From: Candidatus Microthrix parvicella Bio17-1
GTDB lineage: Bacteria > Actinomycetota > Acidimicrobiia > Acidimicrobiales > Microtrichaceae
Assembly: GCF_000299415.1 (NCBI RefSeq)
Contig: NZ_AMPG01000001.1
Coordinates: 124,001-188,000 of the forward strand
Direction of reading: 5' to 3'
Length of the DNA: 64,000 nucleotides
Numbering within the stretch: position 1 is the stretch's first letter; every line of letters starts with the position of its first letter. The position numbers were made by a program, and so were the translations under genes. Of this stretch, positions 58,358 through 64,000 are shown in pieces. A model generated the notes under the pieces. That model had not been told where the DNA came from. It did no database searches and saw nothing but the letters and a program-made list of their open reading frames with translations.

Positions 58358-59703
58358 ACCAGCTCACGCATCCGAATACCCGAGGTCACCATCGAGGCCG
58401 GCCTCTCCGCCCGAGGACGAAGGCTCCACGGCACATCGCCGCCGATGGCGGCGCCAACCGCCAGACCGGATTCGGCGCCGTCCTCGTGAAAGCCGTAGCC
58501 GGTCCATGCACCGCAGTGCCAGAGGCCCCCGACGCCCTGAATCGCGGGGAGATCACGTTGCGCGGCGGTCGACTCGGCCGACATCACCGGGTGTGTGTAG
58601 TCCCGTCGACGCAACACACCCTCTGGGCGCCACGGTGGGTTGAGCGTGACGAACAGGTCGGTGGAGGTGTTCAGCGGTTGCAGGCGGTTCATCCAGTAGG
58701 TCACGGTGACCTCATCGGCGGGGGTGCCCGCAACGTTCCAGGCGGACCAGTGCCTGCGGTCCTTCGGCATCCAGGTGGGGTCGCCGTGCAGGTAGGCAAC
58801 GTTCGGGCTGAAACGAAACCGACCCAGCACGTGACGCTCGGCCTCGGTGGCGTCGTCGCCCAGCAGGGCCAGGGAGGTGTCGGCGTGCGTGGCCAGCACC
58901 ACCCGGTCCGCACGCCAGCTTTCCCCATCCGCGGCGGCAACCACCATCCGACCTTCAGCGAGGCCGCCCACCCGGGTCACACTGCGAACGGGCACACCGT
59001 GTCGAACCTCGCCGGCCAACGAATCGACCAACGCACCGACGTAGCTGCGACTTCCGCCCGCAAGGGTGGACCATTGCGGGCGTCCCCGAAGCCGAAACAG
59101 CCCGTGCTGATGAAAGAAGGCAATCAGCGACCGAGCGGGCATGGCGGCCACATCAAGATCGGGGGACGACCAGATGGCCGCCGCCATCGGGTACAGGTAC
59201 CGCTCCCGAAACTCCGGTGAGAATCGCGCCGCCAGCTCCGCCACCGTCAGCTCGGCGCCGGCGTGCGTCGCGGCTTCCTGCGCTGGAGTGATCTCGGCCG
59301 CCACCTTGCCGAACGCCACGATATCGGCGGTCAACCTCCGCTGGCTGCGTCGCCGCCAGGCACCGTGTCCCAGCAGGCCACGCAGCGTTCCCGAATACTC
59401 GGCGTCAGCGCCGGACTCCGAGCGTGTAAACGCAAACGACATGTCGCTGGGCGCCCGCTGAACCCCAAGATGCTCGAAGAGGGCCAGCAGGTTTGGGTAG
59501 GTCAAATCGTTGTGGACGATGAAGCCGGTGTCCACCGCCACCTCCGGGCCATCAGGTCCATCCGGGCGTACCACGGCGGTATCGCTGTGGCCTCCGACAT
59601 GATCCCCAGCGTCGAGTACCAGGACATCGGGGTCGTTTCTGAGGGCCCATGCTGCTGAGAGACCACCGATCCCGGCACCGATCACGATCGTTGAGTGCTT
59701 CAT
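58354..59703 (-). CDS. FAD-dependent amine-oxidase-like protein (COG2907 type)
   Basis: This 449-residue flavoprotein begins STIVIGAGIGGLSAAWALR (FAD dinucleotide motif). LVLDAGDHVGGHSDTAVV, VDTGFIVHNDLTYPNLLALFEHLGV and, near the end, GVGGLWHCGAWTGYGFHEDGAESGLAVG (second FAD region) follow. This is the oxidase/desaturase-like member of the oxidase-DUF1365-Cfa trio. It is the first gene of the unit and is coupled to DUF1365 by ATGA. In Rhodobacter a related cluster belongs to the singlet-oxygen response; regulation here is unknown. Confidence 0.9.
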   Translation of the reverse strand: MKHSTIVIGAGIGGLSAAWALRNDPDVLVLDAGDHVGGHSDTAVVRPDGPDGPEVAVDTGFIVHNDLTYPNLLALFEHLGVQRAPSDMSFAFTRSESGADAEYSGTLRGLLGHGAWRRRSQRRLTADIVAFGKVAAEITPAQEAATHAGAELTVAELAARFSPEFRERYLYPMAAAIWSSPDLDVAAMPARSLIAFFHQHGLFRLRGRPQWSTLAGGSRSYVGALVDSLAGEVRHGVPVRSVTRVGGLAEGRMVVAAADGESWRADRVVLATHADTSLALLGDDATEAERHVLGRFRFSPNVAYLHGDPTWMPKDRRHWSAWNVAGTPADEVTVTYWMNRLQPLNTSTDLFVTLNPPWRPEGVLRRRDYTHPVMSAESTAAQRDLPAIQGVGGLWHCGAWTGYGFHEDGAESGLAVGAAIGGDVPWSLRPRAERPASMVTSGIRMRELV

Positions 59704-59804
59704 CGCTCATAGTTCGGAGCCGGGCCCACCCTCGGATCACATCAGCGGCCAACCCGGGCCCGCCGACCATGGTCGGCTCCGGCGCTTCAGGGGCGCCCTG
59801 CGGG

Positions 59805-60785
59805 TCAGCGTGAAGTGACGTCCGACCGTTCGATCGCCACCGCGGTCGCCGACGTGTTGGCCGACGTGCGCAGCTCCGCCGGGGTCTCCACGCTGCGATG
59901 CAGGTAACCGAGACCCAGCCAAGCCCCAACGTGAGGAACCGCGTCGGTGGCCTCTTTGGCGGAAACATCGGTTACAGCGCTGGTGACGACGGCCCGCTCG
60001 GTGCCGTCGACGCTGAGCTGGGTCCCCGGTTCGGGCGCCGTTCCCTCACCCGCCAGCCGAACCAGACGGTTTGGCGTCCTGTTGCCCCGGCTGTCGACCC
60101 GGGCCACCAGCTCCTGGCCGGTATAGCAACCCTTGGTGAAGCTCACCGAGGCCTCGACCACGCCCGCCGCAGCAGGAATCGTGTCAGGTCCGATCTCGGA
60201 ACCCATGGCCGGCACACCGGCCTCCACCCGAGCCAGCAGCAGCGCCGCTGCGCCAACATCGCCTTCGATCACGCGCACCCCATCTGGCGCCACAGCACCG
60301 GCGCCAATCACATCGAAACCCCGGTGACGGGGCCAGTCAACCGGGGCGAGCAGCAGCCGGTCAGCCGGGGTTGCCTCAACGTTCGAGCCCACGGTCGGGT
60401 CGGGCGCGGTCTGGCCCACCGGCCAGTTGCGCACCGCCAACGCGGGCACGCCCGGCCGAACGGTCAGCTCGGCCTTGGTACGCAACCAAAACCTGCGGAG
60501 CCGCTGCTCCACCAGCTCACCGAATCCAGCATCCACCACCAGGTCGAACGCGTCAGCGGCGGCCCGGTGCACCCTCATCCACGCACACATCTTGCCCTGT
60601 GGCTCGAGCAACAGGGCGTGGGCCCAACCGCCAACAGCGAGCCCGGCAACATCCTGGCTGAGCTGGCCCTGCAGGTAGGCGGCCGCATCCACACCAGCCA
60701 CCTCCAGCACATCCATGGTGGTGCGTGCAGCCCACGACTCAGCGGGCATCGGCTCAGAGCTGGGATCGGTCGGGTGGTCGGCCAT
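59805..60785 (-). CDS. ygfZ: YgfZ/GcvT-like folate-binding protein
   Basis: YgfZ assists iron-sulfur enzymes in a folate-dependent way. The 326-residue protein shows VLEVAGVDAAAYLQGQLSQDV near the start, the diagnostic SFTKGCYTGQELVARVDSRG (with Cys in KGCYxGQE), and a C-terminal barrel with HVGAWLGLGYLHR. It stands alone on the minus strand downstream of a decayed hydratase gene on the opposite strand. Confidence 0.9.
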   Translation of the reverse strand: MADHPTDPSSEPMPAESWAARTTMDVLEVAGVDAAAYLQGQLSQDVAGLAVGGWAHALLLEPQGKMCAWMRVHRAAADAFDLVVDAGFGELVEQRLRRFWLRTKAELTVRPGVPALAVRNWPVGQTAPDPTVGSNVEATPADRLLLAPVDWPRHRGFDVIGAGAVAPDGVRVIEGDVGAAALLLARVEAGVPAMGSEIGPDTIPAAAGVVEASVSFTKGCYTGQELVARVDSRGNRTPNRLVRLAGEGTAPEPGTQLSVDGTERAVVTSAVTDVSAKEATDAVPHVGAWLGLGYLHRSVETPAELRTSANTSATAVAIERSDVTSR

Positions 60786-60860
60786 CGCGGCAACCTACCC
60801 CGGCGGGCCAAGCGACTTGTTGAGCGGGCGGAGCACCGGAGCACCGGGCACAGTGTCGCC

Positions 60861-61145
60861 ATGGACCGGGCACACGGGGACGCTTCACCCATCACCCAGC
60901 ACGGCTCCGCCTCGCCTTGGATACTGGTCGACAATCCCAGACCTCACACCACGCTCATCACACTCGATCGGCCAGATCGGATGAACCCGATGAGCCCATT
61001 GCCAGCCGCGCCATGTCGTTGTTGGCCGATCTGGTGCCCGCCATGCAGCGCATGCCCCAGCCGGTGATCTGCGCCGTCAACGGCGCGGCCATCGGCGGTG
61101 GGTTGTGTCTCACGGGTGGTGCCCGACAACGACGTGGGCGGGACT
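60861..61145 (+). pseudogene. Enoyl-CoA hydratase relic in three blocks
   Basis: Three family blocks survive in different frames. The first is WILVDNPRPHTTLITLDRPDRMNPMS from the N-terminus. The second is SLLADLVPAMQRMPQPVICAVNGAAIGGG, the oxyanion-hole region, in another frame after a deletion of about 45 residues. The third is VSRVVPDNDV, normally about 70 residues further on, in a third frame. The remainder is missing and the pirin gene converges on it. It cannot encode a functional enzyme. The rest of 60786-61178 holds nothing else recognisable. Confidence 0.65.
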
Positions 61146-61178
61146 GGAAACCGCCGGCCTGCGGGCCGCCATCGAGCC

Positions 61179-62279
61179 CTACAGTTCGACCGGTGGACCA
61201 TCGGTGCGGCCGTCGGGACGACGAGCAAACCGTTTCGGATCTGTGCCATGGACCGGATCGTCGACCGTCCACGGCCAACCACCAAAGCCGGTGGCCCGGT
61301 AATCGTCGAACGCCTGGGCGATCTCGGCCCTGGTGTTCATCACGAATGGGCCGTAGCGGGCCACCGGTTCGGCGATTGGACGACCCTGCATGACCAGCAG
61401 TTCGGCCCCGCCAGGGCCACCCACCAGGGTGAGCTGCCGGGTGGCATCGACCCGCGCACCGTTACCGGCATCGAGGCGTTCATGGTCGATACTCACATGG
61501 TCACCTTCGAAGGCATACACCACGCGTTGTGTGTCGCCCTCCTCCGCAGCGGGCAGTTGCCAGATGGCGCTGCCGTCGAGGCACACGTGCCAGATGGCCA
61601 CGTCGGAGTTCCGTGCCGCCCAGGAGTCGGGCGGCGGCGCCGGAGGGGCGTGCTCGCCGAGGGCACCGACGATCACCCGCACCGAGGTACCGGCCCCGTT
61701 TGCATCGGTGTGTTCGATCATCGGGAGGACGTCGCTCCAGTACATCGTGAATGCCGGGGCGGCCCCCTTATCGGCCGCCGGCAGATTCAGCCAGATCTGA
61801 AACAGCTCGAGGGGGTTGGCTTCGTCACGGTTCAGCAGCGGGAACATCTCCGAGTGGACGATGCCATTGCCTGCCGTCACCCATTGCATATCGCCGTGAC
61901 CAAATCGGGCGGCTGCTCCGAGCGAGTCGGCATGGTCGATCAGCCCATGTCTGACGTAGGTGATCGTCTCGAAGCCCCGGTGAGGATGCTGGGGGAAGCC
62001 GGGCACGGCCGAGCCGTGATACATGTTCCAGCCGTCGATGTCGGCAAAGTCCGCCCCGATCTCCCGTCCATCGAGTGGAGCGTCGGGGCCCATCGCCCCG
62101 GTGCCGGCCGGGTAGGCGTCACGGTGGTGCGCCACGAACAGGAACGGGTCCAGGGTGGGCCACTGGTTGCCCAGCGGAAACACCTCATGAATCACTGCGT
62201 CGGTTGTCGTTGACGCCTTCGCCGGAGTGGTGCCGGCGGGTGATGGGGTGTTGGGAGGTGGTGTGGTGGTGGCGCTCAT
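61179..62279 (-). CDS. Pirin family protein
   Basis: This is a bicupin of the pirin family, 366 residues. The N-terminal cupin carries the metal-site pattern PGFPQHPHRGFETITYV and DMQWVTAGNGIVHSEMF. After about residue 190 a second, less conserved cupin follows (LWLNLP..., EGDHVSI), with a long C-terminal tail (GWPWTVDDPVHG). Pirins act as redox-sensitive regulators or quercetinase-like dioxygenases. ATG 62279 is chosen; the upstream reading lacks family sequence. Confidence 0.87.
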   Translation of the reverse strand: MSATTTPPPNTPSPAGTTPAKASTTTDAVIHEVFPLGNQWPTLDPFLFVAHHRDAYPAGTGAMGPDAPLDGREIGADFADIDGWNMYHGSAVPGFPQHPHRGFETITYVRHGLIDHADSLGAAARFGHGDMQWVTAGNGIVHSEMFPLLNRDEANPLELFQIWLNLPAADKGAAPAFTMYWSDVLPMIEHTDANGAGTSVRVIVGALGEHAPPAPPPDSWAARNSDVAIWHVCLDGSAIWQLPAAEEGDTQRVVYAFEGDHVSIDHERLDAGNGARVDATRQLTLVGGPGGAELLVMQGRPIAEPVARYGPFVMNTRAEIAQAFDDYRATGFGGWPWTVDDPVHGTDPKRFARRPDGRTDGPPVEL

Positions 62280-62457
62280 GGCGGTTCCCGTCGGTCGCGA
62301 CTCGATCGTGTGCCCCTGAAGAGAACCATCAAGGTCGGTCGCTATTCCCAATCCCGCGTCGCGTATCGGTCGCAGCGCCACTGCGGATGCACACCGGATA
62401 GGTTCCAACCCGCCCAGGTGCGCACCGATCAGCGCATCCAGATCGAGGAGAGCTTCG

Positions 62458-64000
62458 TTGACCCAGCTGCGATTTCCCGGAGTTCACGCCCAGGCTGACC
62501 CCGGCCGTGTGGCCATCACCATGGCCGGCACCGGCGAACAGGTCACCTTCGGCGAGCTCGACGCAATTTCCAACCGGCTGGCCCGCACCTTTCGGTCCTT
62601 GGGGCTGGAGGCGGGTGGACACGTGGCAACCTGCATGGAAAACCGGGTCGAGGTGCTGGAAGTGGCCTGGGGCGCCCATTACGCCGGGCTGCACTACACC
62701 TTCATCTCCACCCGGCTCACCCCGGACGAAGCTGCGTTCATCATCGGAGACTCCGGCTCCAAGGTGGTCGTGCTCACGCCCCAGCTGGGCCGGGTACTGA
62801 TGCCTGCCCTCGCCGGGTTGGTCGACGACGACGTCACCTTCGTGTCGATCGGCGGCGAGGTCGACGGCGCTGACGATCTGATGGCGCTGGCGGCGGAACG
62901 GTCACCCGACCCGATTCCCGACGCCACCGAGGGCGCCGACATGCTGTATTCCTCGGGCACCACCGGCCGCCCCAAGGGCGTGCTTCGAGCCCTTTCAGGC
63001 GAACCGCTGGGCACCACTGCGGGTTTGGCGTTGTTGGGCGAGTTCCTCATGGGGATGAGCCCGGAGAGCGTGTACCTCTCCCCCGCCCCGATGTATCACG
63101 CGGCCCCGCTCAAGTGGAGCCTCGAGAGCCTGGCGCTGGGCGCGTCGGTGGTGCTGATGGAGCGCTTCGAGCCCGAGGCGTTGCTGTCGGCCATCGAGAC
63201 TCACGGGGTGACGCACGGCCAGTTCGTACCCACCATGTTCGTGCGCATGCTGAAGCTGCCCGAAGAGGTGCGCAACCGGTACGACGTCTCCAGCCTGCAG
63301 GCGATCATCCACGCCGCGGCCCCATGCCCAGAGGACGTGAAGCGGGCGATGATCGCCTGGATGGGTCCGATCATCAACGAGTACTACGCCGGTACCGAGG
63401 GGTCGGGTTTCTGCTGGGCCTCGGCGGAGGACTGGCTGACCCACCCTGGCACGGTTGGAAAGCCGCTGGTCGGTGTGATCCACATCGTCGATCCCGACGG
63501 TGAGGAGCTGCCGGTCGGCGAGGAGGGGGTCGTGTACTTCGGTGAGGGCCCCCAGTTCGAATACCACAACGATCCCGAAAAGACCGCCGAGGCCTACAAC
63601 GAACGGGGCTGGTCCACCCTGGGCGACATCGGCAAAGTCGACGAGGACGGCTTCCTGTACCTCACCGACCGTCAGAGCAACATGATCATTTCCGGCGGCG
63701 TCAACGTGTACCCCCAGGAGGCGGAGAACGTGCTCGCCTCGCATCCCGACATTTACGACGTGGCCGTGATCGGCATCCCAAACGAGGACTTCGGCGAGGA
63801 GGTCAAGGCGGTGGTGCAGGTGACGGACGGCGTCGAGACGTCCGACGAGACGGCCGGGGCGCTCATCGCGTACTGCCGGGAGCGGTTGGCCGACATCAAG
63901 TGCCCGCGCAGCGTGGACTTCGTCGATGAGTTGCCCCGCCTACCAACGGGCAAGCTGCTGAAACGCCTGCTCAAGGACAAGTACTGGGAGGGCCACGGCT
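62458..64000 (+). CDS. Acyl-CoA synthetase, 3' end beyond window
   Basis: This is an ANL-superfamily ligase; 514 residues are visible and the frame is open at the right edge. TTG 62458 is preceded by GAGGAG at 8 bp and gives LTQLRFPGVHAQADPGRVAI; ATG 62521 is an alternative but cuts into conserved sequence. The signature YSSGTTGRPKGVLRAL is near 163-178. YYAGTEGSGFCWAS, STLGDIGKVDEDGFLYLTDRQSNMIISGGVNVYP and LPRLPTGKLLKRLL with the catalytic Lys follow. It resembles fatty-acyl or steroid-side-chain CoA ligases (FadD type), and the substrate is unknown. Confidence 0.9.
   Translation, partial: MTQLRFPGVHAQADPGRVAITMAGTGEQVTFGELDAISNRLARTFRSLGLEAGGHVATCMENRVEVLEVAWGAHYAGLHYTFISTRLTPDEAAFIIGDSGSKVVVLTPQLGRVLMPALAGLVDDDVTFVSIGGEVDGADDLMALAAERSPDPIPDATEGADMLYSSGTTGRPKGVLRALSGEPLGTTAGLALLGEFLMGMSPESVYLSPAPMYHAAPLKWSLESLALGASVVLMERFEPEALLSAIETHGVTHGQFVPTMFVRMLKLPEEVRNRYDVSSLQAIIHAAAPCPEDVKRAMIAWMGPIINEYYAGTEGSGFCWASAEDWLTHPGTVGKPLVGVIHIVDPDGEELPVGEEGVVYFGEGPQFEYHNDPEKTAEAYNERGWSTLGDIGKVDEDGFLYLTDRQSNMIISGGVNVYPQEAENVLASHPDIYDVAVIGIPNEDFGEEVKAVVQVTDGVETSDETAGALIAYCRERLADIKCPRSVDFVDELPRLPTGKLLKRLLKDKYWEGHG

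Noticed and set aside
1-64000. rRNA genes or CRISPR arrays
   Set aside because: No 16S/23S/5S sequence and no regularly spaced repeat with unique spacers was seen on either strand.

Overview
The window is chromosomal DNA from a high-GC actinobacterium. The infC-rpmI-rplT order, the tpi-pgk-gap-yvcK-rapZ block, an ANTAR response regulator beside polA, actinobacterial-type RpiB and many acyl-CoA-metabolism genes fit the class Acidimicrobiia (a Microthrix- or Ilumatobacter-like lineage). That placement is inferred from gene content only. Genes are tightly packed and many neighbours share ATGA, GTGA or TGATG stop/start overlaps, so translational coupling is widespread and helps to fix start codons.

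Layout. 0-3.9 kb: the IF3/L35/L20 operon on the minus strand (infC apparently starts at ATA), then a DUF1844 protein and a cold-shock-like protein on the plus strand. 2.8-7.0 kb (minus): SRPBCC protein, a degenerate class II DAHP-synthase-like protein, a TyrA-like prephenate dehydrogenase and a HisC-like aminotransferase; the last three look like an aromatic amino acid set. 7.0-10.65 kb (minus): a TPP riboswitch followed by thiamine pyrophosphokinase, a thiamine-binding lipoprotein and a fused permease, with no ATPase. 10.7-17.5 kb: acyl-CoA dehydrogenases, an esterase, a DUF2269 membrane protein, and a Baeyer-Villiger-type monooxygenase coupled to an SDR.

17.6-26.1 kb is an accessory region. 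It holds a tiny desulforedoxin-like protein, a decayed AraC/VOC pair, a YdeI-like protein, an XRE-regulator pair, a VapBC module bracketed by fragments of initiator tRNA, an IS110-family element with a structured non-coding end, a class II Fic protein, a DUF4386-like gene broken by an amber codon, and SDR and RelE/ParE relics beside an intact tRNA-Val(CAC). 26.2-44.9 kb is core genome: a J-domain protein, an MFS exporter, murF, ddl, a CpaE-like ATPase, rpsA, polA, an ANTAR regulator, secG, tpiA, pgk, gap, yvcK, rapZ, a methyltransferase and tdk. The whiA gene usually found between yvcK and gap is absent.

45-64 kb: a class III nucleotide cyclase fused to a GNAT acetyltransferase, coupled to an enoyl-CoA hydratase and a dienoyl-CoA-reductase-like SDR; an alpha/beta hydrolase and acyl-CoA synthetase; a CoA-disulfide-reductase-like flavoprotein with deoC; trpF, a J-domain protein and trpC (apparently starting at ATC); rpiB; a three-gene FAD oxidase/DUF1365/cyclopropane-fatty-acid-synthase lipid cluster; YgfZ; an enoyl-CoA hydratase relic; a pirin; and a second acyl-CoA synthetase that runs off the right edge. 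The most unusual items are the cyclase-acetyltransferase fusion, the VapBC module flanked by initiator-tRNA anticodon-arm repeats, the DAHP-synthase pseudoenzyme in an aromatic operon, and the two non-AUG starts (ATA, ATC) of the kind IF3 discriminates against.
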